10,936 nucleotides of DNA from Akkermansiaceae bacterium (lineage in GTDB: Bacteria; Verrucomicrobiota; Verrucomicrobiia; Verrucomicrobiales; Akkermansiaceae): assembly GCA_011524615.1 (NCBI GenBank), contig WTJZ01000059.1, positions 1 through 10,936 of the forward strand. The letters are read 5' to 3'. Within the stretch, counting starts at the first letter, position 1. The number at the start of each line of letters is the position of its first letter. The position numbers and the translations under genes are program-made. Below the pieces are notes generated by a model. The model ran no database searches. It worked only from the letters and a program-made list of their open reading frames with translations, and was not told the DNA's origin. This document shows, one piece after another, positions 1 through 6,632 of the stretch.

Positions 1-1
1 T

Positions 2-982
2 GGATCATTACTCGCACCACAGCAAACGACTAACCTCGCAGGAGACCTCATCATTGACGGCGGAAGCGTGACTCTCTCCTCTAGTAGTAATACCTCTACT
101 ACCACATCAGGGACTGGCCATATCTCTCTATCGAGTGGTGAACTGAATATTTTAAGCTCATCTAATGTCGACCTTCAAACTTATTCCCTGCCCACCACCG
201 TATCAGGAGGAAGCCTGTTTATATATGGGCAGGTCTACCTCCGAGGAGCCTCTACTCTGACGATCACAGGTGATAGCGCATCAGTCTCCTATCCTACTTA
301 CGCCCGTGTCTCTAATGGGGAGATGGTGTTCAACCTAGGCACCTCTGGCCCAAGTATGATCAACAACACTATCTGGGGCTTTTACGACAGGTCATTCCTC
401 ACCGTAAATGCAGATCAATTTGCAGGAGGGGCTGGGAGCTACCCTCTCATCACGATCAATAATTCGAGCACTTACGGTGTATTTCCTGAGGGCAATATCA
501 CGTTAAACGGCTTTGCCCAAAAGGGGTTCAATGCAACAGTTCAACAGAGCGTGTCTGGCAATACCTTTGTCATCTCCCTCGTCCTTACCTTAAATGATTA
601 CGGACAGTACCTGAATGACGCTGGTGTGAGTAGCGCCCTCTTCTCCCCCTCAGCTGACCCCGATCGCGATGGTGTACCGAATCTCATCGAGTACGCCACC
701 GGATCTAACCCAATGGATAAAAGTAGTAATGCCCCTCTTGATTGTACACCAGGGGACGACCAAGTCTCATTAGGCTTTAGACGCAGAACTGACTATTCTG
801 CTCGCGCTCTGTCATACTCCCTAAAGACCTCCGTCAGCCTCGACGGTTCTTGGTCTACTGAGGATGACACGACCGCGACCGTCTCAACCATTGATGCGGA
901 CTATGAATATGTGAATTTCTCGCTCCCTAGACACGAGAATACAGATAAGATTTTTGCGATCCTAGAGGTATCACAAAACTAG
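2..982 (+). CDS. Surface/exported β-strand-repeat protein, C-terminal part (5' end outside window)
   Basis: The frame is open from the left edge, so the GTG at 68 is an internal valine codon and not a start; 326 residues are visible. Residues about 1-190 are rich in Ser, Thr, Gly and Asn in short alternating β-strand patterns, as in autotransporter-type or β-helix adhesins. Residues 219-227 form a thrombospondin type 3-like calcium loop (D219, D221, D223 in DPDRDG, then VPNLIEYATG). The final ~80 residues begin with an FRRR stretch and form a compact β-rich domain. This 'calcium loop, LIEYA, FRRR domain' ending is common at the C-termini of large exported Verrucomicrobiota proteins. No PEP-CTERM or LPXTG sorting signal is present. 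By inference it is a secreted or cell-surface protein, possibly in polysaccharide binding; no catalytic motif is visible. It is separated from the next gene by 332 nt and is probably a distinct transcription unit. Confidence 0.8.
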   Translation, partial: GSLLAPQQTTNLAGDLIIDGGSVTLSSSSNTSTTTSGTGHISLSSGELNILSSSNVDLQTYSLPTTVSGGSLFIYGQVYLRGASTLTITGDSASVSYPTYARVSNGEMVFNLGTSGPSMINNTIWGFYDRSFLTVNADQFAGGAGSYPLITINNSSTYGVFPEGNITLNGFAQKGFNATVQQSVSGNTFVISLVLTLNDYGQYLNDAGVSSALFSPSADPDRDGVPNLIEYATGSNPMDKSSNAPLDCTPGDDQVSLGFRRRTDYSARALSYSLKTSVSLDGSWSTEDDTTATVSTIDADYEYVNFSLPRHENTDKIFAILEVSQN

Positions 983-1201
983 AACTGTAGCCTCCTCATT
1001 AATAGCTCCCGCTCATCGCTCAGCTTGAGCCATGTAGCTGGGGTCTTGATTTCCATAGAAGAGGGCGCTAGGGGGCGCTCAGAGAAAAACATAGCCCCTT
1101 TCTTTGTGAGAATAGATCTTTAACTTCACCTTTTTAACAATACACTTTATAGTTGGTTTTGAAGAAAGTTGTGAGCGTATACATCGGTAAATAGACCTTG
1201 T

Positions 1202-1223
1202 AACATAGCTCCTCGCTATAGTT
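1202..1223. promoter_or_regulatory. Imperfect inverted repeat upstream of GH95 gene
   Basis: ATAGC at 1205-1209 pairs with GCTAT at 1215-1219 across a 5-nt centre. After one unpaired A at 1220, the flanking AAC (1202-1204) pairs with GTT (1221-1223). It lies about 90 nt before the GH95 start, where an operator or leader hairpin is possible. Repeats of this size also arise by chance. Confidence 0.2.
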
Positions 1224-1247
1224 TCCACCAATACATTCCCCCCAGCC

Positions 1248-1264
1248 GCTGAGCTAAGCTCGGC
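1248..1264. promoter_or_regulatory. Near-perfect 17-bp palindrome upstream of GH95 gene (possible operator)
   Basis: Arms 1248-1255 and 1257-1264 are complementary around A1256, except for the T1250/G1262 position, which is a mismatch in DNA and a wobble pair in RNA. Its centre lies 59 nt before the GH95 ATG, a plausible place for a repressor or activator site. This reading comes from symmetry and position alone. Confidence 0.3.
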
Positions 1265-1314
1265 CCGTTTGTCTATCCAGACTCCCCTCCCTGCGCCCAT
1301 TCTCATCACCCTCT

Positions 1315-3786
1315 ATGAAGTCCTATCTATCCTTACTACTTATCACAGCCACCATTGGCACAGTCACGGCCGGAGAACTCACTCTCCATTACACCAAGCC
1401 GGCAATTGATGACGTGGACAAAGATTACAAAAAAGGGAAGTCGCGATATATTCAGACCGCTCTACCATTAGGGAACGGTCGCCTCGGCACAATGTTCTCA
1501 GGAGGGATTGCGACAGAGCGACTCCTCTTTAACGACATTACCCTCTGGCAAGGCGCTAAACGGGGGCAAGACCCGATTACGCAATCCGGATCACGAGAGG
1601 GCGCCTATAAAAACCTCCCAAAAGTTCGCAAAGCATACCAAGAAGAACGGTTTGGGAGTGAGCCGGACTCTATGGAGAGTTTAGGCACAGAATACCTCTC
1701 TACGCTTGAACCCTTTGGGAGTTTTACCCGTTTTACAAATATCTCGATCGAGACCGGACATAAGCTCAAGGATGTACAGAACTATAAGCGAGCGCTCGAT
1801 CTTGAGACAGGACTCGGCTCAGTTGAGTATGACCTCGGGGGCTCGTCTTACCGACGAGAGCTCTTCGTGAGCCACCCACATGATACTAGTGTCATCCGCT
1901 TCACCTCAACAGAGACACCTCTGACGCTAACACTCAATGTGAATATGGTACACTCTCCGGGTACCGTCCAGTTTAGCGACAACACGCTGCTCGTCCCCGG
2001 GTCCGTAAAAATGGTCGAGGATGACGTCCAGTTCATCCATGGACTGTATATCGAGGCTCCACACGCAACGATTACGGAAAATAATGGTAAGGTAACAATC
2101 TCGGGAGCTAAGGAAGTAACCGTATACTCCGCTGCCTACACCGACTACCTCCCGGTCTTCCCTACCTTCAAGGGGCGCGACTATGCCTCTGATGTCACCA
2201 ATAAGCTCCAGGAAGTAAAGGCTCTAGGGTATGAGGCATTGAGAGACGCTCATGTGGAGGACATCTCTGCCCTCATGCGACGCTGTCAGTTAAAGCTAGA
2301 CTTCACCCCATCAGATCTCCCTACAGATGCCCTCATTAAGAAGGGCGGACGAGAGCTAGAGGTACTCCACTTCCAGTTCGCTCGTTACCTACAACTCGGT
2401 TGCTCGCGCACGGCACCTGTACCATCCAACTTACAAGGACTCTGGAATGCAGATTACACCCCTATGTGGGACGGGGATTATCACACAGATATCAACCTCG
2501 CCATGAATTACTGGTTACCAGACCTCGCTAATCTCTCTGAGTGCTTTCACCCATATGTGGAATACTTGAAAACGGTTTCCCAGTCGGGCAAAATTACCGC
2601 TCGCGAAACGTTTGGCGTCAACGGCTGGTCAATGGGACTGACTGGTAATGTGTATGGCTTTACCGCACAATATAAGAAAGGACGCCTCGCACAGCAAGCA
2701 GGTCACTGGCTCTGCCAAAACCTCTTCGAGCACTACAACTTTAACCCAAGCCAAGAGTACCTCGAGGAAATCTACCCTATTATGAGAGGGGCTGTTGAAT
2801 TCTTCACGGAGTTCTTAGCCCCGATCCATGACGGAACCCTCGCTGTGTATCCTACTATGTCGCCGGAATGTAATTATAATCCAGATAAGCCTGATCACTT
2901 TACGTCGATGAGATTTAATAAACAATGTTACGGGGCTGCTTGGGATCAGCAACTCCTTCTCAACCTCTTTACCGACTACCTAGAGTCTGCTGCCAAACTC
3001 GGAAACCGCGATCCTGAACTCCAAGCAACAGTCAAGAAACTCATCCCGCAACTCAGCCCACAGAAAATTGGGCGTCACGGACAAGTTCAAGAATGGCCTA
3101 AGGACTGGGATTCTCCTAGGAACAAGCACCGCCATATCTCTCATCTCATCGCCCTGCATCCAGGTCGTGACATCTCTCCACTCACGACTCCTGAACTCCA
3201 TGAGGGCGCTCTCGTCACGATGAAGCATCGGGGAGACGACGCTACCGGCTGGAGTGTCGGCTGGAAAACTTGCTTCTGGGCTCGTCTCCATAATGGAGAC
3301 CGTGCACATAAGATCTACAAGCTGCTGTTGCAGAAGAAGGTGTATCCGAACCTGTTCGACGCGCATCCCCCATTTCAGATCGATGGTAACTTTGGAGCAG
3401 CGGCTGGAGTTTGTGAGATGCTCCTCCAGAGTCACCTCCGCAGTATTAATGCAGAAGCCTCAACCGTAGACGAGGCTGCCTATGTCGCCTATCGCCCCTC
3501 AGAGGATAAGAAGACCTTTACTCCTCAGGTCCCACCAGTCGAGCTGGCGACCGCTCCGTATATTCTCCACCTCCTCCCTGCGCTCCCAACCGATTGGACT
3601 CAAGGAAGCATCAAAGGTCTCAAGGCTCGTGGAGGACTCCTCGTCGACCTGAGCTGGAATGACGGAGCCATCTCTACTGCAACGATCACTGCGCAGCACG
3701 ACTCGACCTTTCGCATCTATGATGGTAAATCACTCACTGATGACATCACGCTACAGGCAGGATCGACATACACCATCAAGCACTAG
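1315..3786 (+). CDS. GH95 family glycoside hydrolase: exported α-L-fucosidase or α-L-galactosidase
   Basis: GH95 enzymes release terminal α-L-fucose (some α-L-galactose) by an inverting mechanism. The 823-residue product starts with a signal peptide (residues 1-19, cleavage likely after VTA). It then shows the family layout: N-terminal β-sandwich (about 20-300), helical linker, (α/α)6 catalytic barrel (about 330-720) and C-terminal β-domain. Visible active-site motifs are YHTDIN with M397-NYW following (H390, D392, N394), the general acid in YPTMSPE (Glu518), and Asp690 in FQIDGNFG. RHISHL and RGDDATGWS motifs are also present. In characterised fucosidases the position of D392 is usually Asn. 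The His at 390 rather than Thr points to fucosidase rather than galactosidase activity. The ATG at 1315 is chosen because the signal peptide begins there; no Shine-Dalgarno precedes it. It heads a likely operon with the sulfatase 45 nt downstream, suggesting action on a sulfated fucan. Confidence 0.95.
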   Translation: MKSYLSLLLITATIGTVTAGELTLHYTKPAIDDVDKDYKKGKSRYIQTALPLGNGRLGTMFSGGIATERLLFNDITLWQGAKRGQDPITQSGSREGAYKNLPKVRKAYQEERFGSEPDSMESLGTEYLSTLEPFGSFTRFTNISIETGHKLKDVQNYKRALDLETGLGSVEYDLGGSSYRRELFVSHPHDTSVIRFTSTETPLTLTLNVNMVHSPGTVQFSDNTLLVPGSVKMVEDDVQFIHGLYIEAPHATITENNGKVTISGAKEVTVYSAAYTDYLPVFPTFKGRDYASDVTNKLQEVKALGYEALRDAHVEDISALMRRCQLKLDFTPSDLPTDALIKKGGRELEVLHFQFARYLQLGCSRTAPVPSNLQGLWNADYTPMWDGDYHTDINLAMNYWLPDLANLSECFHPYVEYLKTVSQSGKITARETFGVNGWSMGLTGNVYGFTAQYKKGRLAQQAGHWLCQNLFEHYNFNPSQEYLEEIYPIMRGAVEFFTEFLAPIHDGTLAVYPTMSPECNYNPDKPDHFTSMRFNKQCYGAAWDQQLLLNLFTDYLESAAKLGNRDPELQATVKKLIPQLSPQKIGRHGQVQEWPKDWDSPRNKHRHISHLIALHPGRDISPLTTPELHEGALVTMKHRGDDATGWSVGWKTCFWARLHNGDRAHKIYKLLLQKKVYPNLFDAHPPFQIDGNFGAAAGVCEMLLQSHLRSINAEASTVDEAAYVAYRPSEDKKTFTPQVPPVELATAPYILHLLPALPTDWTQGSIKGLKARGGLLVDLSWNDGAISTATITAQHDSTFRIYDGKSLTDDITLQAGSTYTIKH

Positions 3787-3831
3787 AATGGTAAAAACAG
3801 ACAACAGGTATACTAATCAAATACAAATAAG

Positions 3832-5355
3832 ATGTTCAAAGGTCTAGGCTCTCTCATAAACACGCTCACCTTAACGGTGCTTTTGGCTAGCGCCAAGGAT
3901 ACGCCACCCAATGTCATCTTGATCTATGCGGATGACCTCGGGATGGGCTTACTCAGTAAGTATGGTCAACCGTACTTGACGACTCCTCACATCGATTCGC
4001 TTGCAGAACGAGGAATGACGATGAATCGCTACTACGGATCGACCTACTGCGCTCCAGCACGTCATGCCCTCCTCACGGGGATGCATGATGGATACTCTGG
4101 CGCAGGGAGTCACTCTCGCGGTGGATTTATCACCACACTGGACAGGCAAGAGAAGAATCCACAGCAGTGGCAGCAGAAGTATGATCTACACATTACTGAG
4201 CGCCAACAGGCTGTCCCTATCCCTGAAAGCGAAGTCTTCCTAGCTCAGGTCGCGCAAAATGCAGGACTCACTACCGCTCAGTTTGGGAAGCTGGATGTCG
4301 GTTTCCTAACTTGGCACGAACGGGTCTCTAGGCTCGGGTGGGAACATTATGTTGGTTACTACGACCACACTCGGGCTCATGGATTCTATCCCAGCTACCT
4401 GTGGAAGAATGGTAACAAGCTCCCGCTCGAGGGCAATCATCGCTGGGATGCGGGTAAGGCCAATGAGAATGCATCTGAGCCTGTGGGCTCACTAGGCCAG
4501 ACCTATTCCCAAGATGTGCTGCTTGATGAACTCGTTGACTTCATCGACCAGAATAAGGAGCGCCCCTTCTTCCTGTACCACTCTACTCAACTACCACACG
4601 GACCGGCTGCGATTAATGACTTACACCCAGAGGTCGCGAACAACGACGCCCTCACCTTCTCTGAGAAAAAGTACGCCTCTATGGTCAAGATGCTCGATGA
4701 TCACGTTGGAATTATTTTAGCCGAACTCAAACGCCACCATCTAGAGGAAAACACCCTGATCTTTTTCACCTCGGATAATGGTCACGAAAGCTACTACATC
4801 AACAAACAGGGGCAATCAGCTAAAAAGCTCAATACAACCTCCAAAGGGAAAAAATGGCGTACGAGTGATGGTGGCGACACCTTCAATGGTTCGGCGGGCA
4901 TGGTCGGGCTCAAGCGCGACCTCTTTGAGGGCGGAATCCACAGCCCTATGTTTGTCGTCTGGCCAGGTAGAATCGCTCCAAACTCAACGACGGAGCACCT
5001 CGCCACCCACTATGACTTTATGGCCACCCTCGCGGATGTACTCGGTCAACCACTCCCCAAGGGGAAGGACAGCCTCTCGTATCTGCCCGCACTATTAGGG
5101 AAGCCGCATCAGGAGCAACACAATTGGATCTATATTAGCGGGTTCAAGAACCAAGGCTTTACCCTTATCACTAGAGAAGGCTGGAAGCTCATTCACTCAC
5201 CCAAAATAGGAACACATCTCTACAGTCTCCAAGATAACTTCCTAGAGCAATCCAATGTTGCCGATCAACACCCTGATCTGGTGCAACAACTCCTCTCTAT
5301 CGGACAAAATCAATTCAACAAAGAGAGAGGCGACCTCAACGTCTCTCTAGACTAA
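3832..5355 (+). CDS. Exported type I (formylglycine-dependent) sulfatase, family S1
   Basis: This 507-residue enzyme hydrolyses sulfate esters, probably on a polysaccharide or oligosaccharide. A signal peptide spans about residues 1-21 (hydrophobic TLTLTVLLASA). The alkaline-phosphatase-like fold is marked by the metal ligands Asp34 and Asp35 in YADDLG and by Asp315/Asn316 in FTSDNGHE. The sulfatase signature is CAPAR, with Cys73 as the residue converted to formylglycine, followed by LLTG. The fourth signature position is Ala instead of the usual Ser, which still fits the CxPxR rule for formylglycine formation. Conversion needs a formylglycine-generating enzyme or anSME encoded elsewhere. The C-terminal part has the usual strands (SPMFVVWPG, WKLIHS) and a LYSLQDN end. 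It sits between the GH95 and GH117-like genes with 45- and 48-nt gaps, so co-transcription is likely. The S1 subfamily, and hence the exact sulfate position, cannot be assigned by eye. Confidence 0.95.
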   Translation: MFKGLGSLINTLTLTVLLASAKDTPPNVILIYADDLGMGLLSKYGQPYLTTPHIDSLAERGMTMNRYYGSTYCAPARHALLTGMHDGYSGAGSHSRGGFITTLDRQEKNPQQWQQKYDLHITERQQAVPIPESEVFLAQVAQNAGLTTAQFGKLDVGFLTWHERVSRLGWEHYVGYYDHTRAHGFYPSYLWKNGNKLPLEGNHRWDAGKANENASEPVGSLGQTYSQDVLLDELVDFIDQNKERPFFLYHSTQLPHGPAAINDLHPEVANNDALTFSEKKYASMVKMLDDHVGIILAELKRHHLEENTLIFFTSDNGHESYYINKQGQSAKKLNTTSKGKKWRTSDGGDTFNGSAGMVGLKRDLFEGGIHSPMFVVWPGRIAPNSTTEHLATHYDFMATLADVLGQPLPKGKDSLSYLPALLGKPHQEQHNWIYISGFKNQGFTLITREGWKLIHSPKIGTHLYSLQDNFLEQSNVADQHPDLVQQLLSIGQNQFNKERGDLNVSLD

Positions 5356-5372
5356 ACACCGAAACCGCTAAG

Positions 5373-5400
5373 ATACCCCCAACGCTTTCTATACCCCCAA
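5373..5400 (+). repeat. Two exact 10-bp direct repeats just before the GH117-like start codon
   Basis: ATACCCCCAA occurs at 5373-5382 and again at 5391-5400, separated by 8 nt (18-bp period). The second copy ends 3 nt before the ATG at 5404. The repeats occupy the place of a ribosome-binding site, but are C-rich and contain no Shine-Dalgarno. They could be a direct-repeat protein site, a target for a G-rich small RNA, or a recent local duplication. Confidence 0.5.
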
Positions 5401-5403
5401 AAA

Positions 5404-6408
5404 ATGATCAGACATATGAAATTCACTCCACTCATTCTCACCTTGTCCTTAATTACAGCTGCAGTCCTTCCGAGCCTAGCGGAAGAAAGCAAGGTTAGCT
5501 TCACACGCACAAAACTCAAAGGGATCGGCCTAGAAAACGGGGTCATGCGTCGTGACCCTAGTGATATCATTAAAGTCGGAGACCTCTACTACGTTTGGTA
5601 TTCCAAGGGGAAAATAAGCTCTGGATATGATGCCACTGTTTGGTACGCGACCTCTAGTGATGGTGTCGAATGGACCGAAAAAGGCCAAGCTCTCGCAAAA
5701 GGAGCTGCCGGAACATGGGAATGTGCGAGTGTGTTCACCCCTAATATCTTAGTCGCCGAGGGGAAATACTACCTCTTCTATACCGGTACCGCTCGCCCGT
5801 ATAAGAAAGGCGGAGCAAAGCCTGCTCAAAAAATTGGGATTGCGAATCCAGACTCAAAAATCGGTGTAGCTGTCTCCGACTCCCCTGATGGGCCATGGGT
5901 GAGAAATGAGGCCAACCCAGTCATTACTAATAGCACTGTGGAATCAGACTTCGATAGCCATCTGGTCGATGACTCTTGCCTCATCACACGTGATGGTAAG
6001 TATTGGCTCTACTATAAGGGGCGCCAACTCGGCAAGTCTCCTCGATTTACCCAAATGGGACTAGCTGTTGCCGAAAACCCTGAGGGACCCTACATTAAGT
6101 CCTCCGCCAATCCTGTGATCCCTGGAAACCATGAGGTCGTCGTCTATCCGTACAAGAGCGGTGTGGCCGCAATGATTGGCAAAGTCGGTCCAGTAGGCCT
6201 CGTGCACACCATCATGTACGCAGAGGACGGCCTAAGGTTCTCCAAACTCCTCTCAACTGAAAAGGGAGCTTGGGCTGGTGGATTCTACCGCCCAGAAGCC
6301 TTCACTGATAGTAACACAGGGGATCACCCAAGCTGGGGTATCGAAATCATCAAAGGACCACTCCCTGGGCTGGGCCGCTATGATATGCATATCCCTACTC
6401 CGAACTAA
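5404..6408 (+). CDS. Exported GH117-like glycoside hydrolase (five-bladed β-propeller)
   Basis: Characterised GH117 enzymes are exo-acting α-1,3-(3,6-anhydro)-L-galactosidases on neoagaro-oligosaccharides, but GH117 members also occur in fucoidan-type loci. The product has 334 residues. The signal peptide covers about 1-26; the second in-frame ATG at 5416 (Met5) would also give a complete one, so either start is possible. Repeated YYVWY, YYLFY and YWLYY strands reflect the propeller blades. Candidate catalytic residues are Asp51 in RRDPSD (base), Asp189/Asp190 in HLVDDS (pKa modulator) and the adjacent His243-Glu244 in GNHEVVVYP, matching the order and approximate spacing known for GH117. The WECASVFTPN motif also fits this family. 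The N-terminal dimerisation extension seen in characterised agarolytic members appears missing. It is the third gene of the probable operon. GH43 or another related propeller clan is the main alternative. Confidence 0.85.
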   Translation: MIRHMKFTPLILTLSLITAAVLPSLAEESKVSFTRTKLKGIGLENGVMRRDPSDIIKVGDLYYVWYSKGKISSGYDATVWYATSSDGVEWTEKGQALAKGAAGTWECASVFTPNILVAEGKYYLFYTGTARPYKKGGAKPAQKIGIANPDSKIGVAVSDSPDGPWVRNEANPVITNSTVESDFDSHLVDDSCLITRDGKYWLYYKGRQLGKSPRFTQMGLAVAENPEGPYIKSSANPVIPGNHEVVVYPYKSGVAAMIGKVGPVGLVHTIMYAEDGLRFSKLLSTEKGAWAGGFYRPEAFTDSNTGDHPSWGIEIIKGPLPGLGRYDMHIPTPN

Positions 6409-6452
6409 CTCATTCTTTTTCCCCTAACAGCTCGACTCGTTATATCTTATGA

Positions 6453-6596
6453 AATTTTCGTTATGCAGGTGCTCACCTGCCTCACAATTGTTTCGTAAGC
6501 GGTGGAGCTGCACGTCTCTCCTCATGGGCTCAAAGGGAAGGTGGACTGAAGGTGCTTCTCTTACAAGGTGAGATCGAACTCGCCTTCACTCTCTAA
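6453..6596 (+). pseudogene. Possible decayed fragment of an FAD/NAD-binding oxidoreductase
   Basis: Between an in-frame TGA at 6450 and a TAA at 6594 lies a frame whose end reads VSGGAARLSSWAQREGG then LKVLLLQGE (from 6495). This resembles the dinucleotide-binding βαβ start of FAD-dependent oxidoreductases, which have a GGGxAG loop, a helix with AxxAAREG, then a KVLLxE strand. The glycine loop is degenerate, there is no ATG, GTG or TTG start, and the frame ends where the real domain would continue. If not chance, it is a relic of a deleted gene. Evidence is only the motif-like resemblance over about 25 residues. Confidence 0.22.
6465..6480. promoter_or_regulatory. Perfect 7-bp inverted repeat (possible operator or terminator stem)
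   Basis: GCAGGTG (6465-6471) and CACCTGC (6474-6480) are exact complements around a central CT. No T-run follows, which argues against an intrinsic terminator. The compact 16-bp dyad lies 153 nt before the second sulfatase start and 57 nt after the GH117-like stop, fitting a dimeric regulator site. Confidence 0.35.
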
Positions 6597-6632
6597 TCAT
6601 ACCGTTCTCGCCTCATTTTAATACTCACTATT

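Larger units (their letters stand above)
983..1314. other. Gene-free stretch between the surface protein and the GH95 gene
   Basis: No convincing gene lies here. The only long open frame, on the minus strand at 1079-1309, has unremarkable composition and matches nothing I recognise. The stretch holds a short inverted repeat (1018-1030), two nearby copies of GGGCGCT (around 1063-1079), an A/T-rich part (about 1100-1200) that would suit a promoter, and two imperfect palindromes (1202-1223 and 1248-1264). No clear sigma-70 −35/−10 pair with 16-18 nt spacing was found. It most likely carries the 3' end of the upstream transcript and the promoter and operator region of the GH95 operon. Confidence 0.5.
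6409..6632. other. 224-nt spacer between the GH117-like and second sulfatase genes
   Basis: No intact gene is visible. It contains a perfect inverted repeat (6465-6480) and a short open stretch resembling a nucleotide-binding motif (6453-6596), entered separately. The spacer is much longer than the 45-48 nt gaps upstream, so the second sulfatase may have its own promoter, but no convincing −35/−10 pair was found. Confidence 0.4.

Noticed and set aside
1079..1309. Minus-strand open frame of 76 codons in the spacer before GH95
   Set aside because: Composition is unremarkable, no motif is recognised, and it would oppose every other gene while covering the likely promoter region of GH95.
2980..3435. 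Minus-strand open frame of 151 codons inside the GH95 gene
   Set aside because: It lies opposite the highly conserved catalytic part of GH95, whose family motifs fix the true frame; it is an antisense shadow.
6382..6393. Perfect 12-bp palindrome GATATGCATATC
   Set aside because: It lies inside the last codons of the GH117-like gene (YDMHIP) and is explained by coding sequence; no T-run follows.
6449..6571. Short ATG-initiated frame of 40 codons on the + strand in the spacer
   Set aside because: The product is rich in Arg, Cys, Ser and Trp with no motif or ribosome-binding site, and runs through the inverted repeat; it is probably random.
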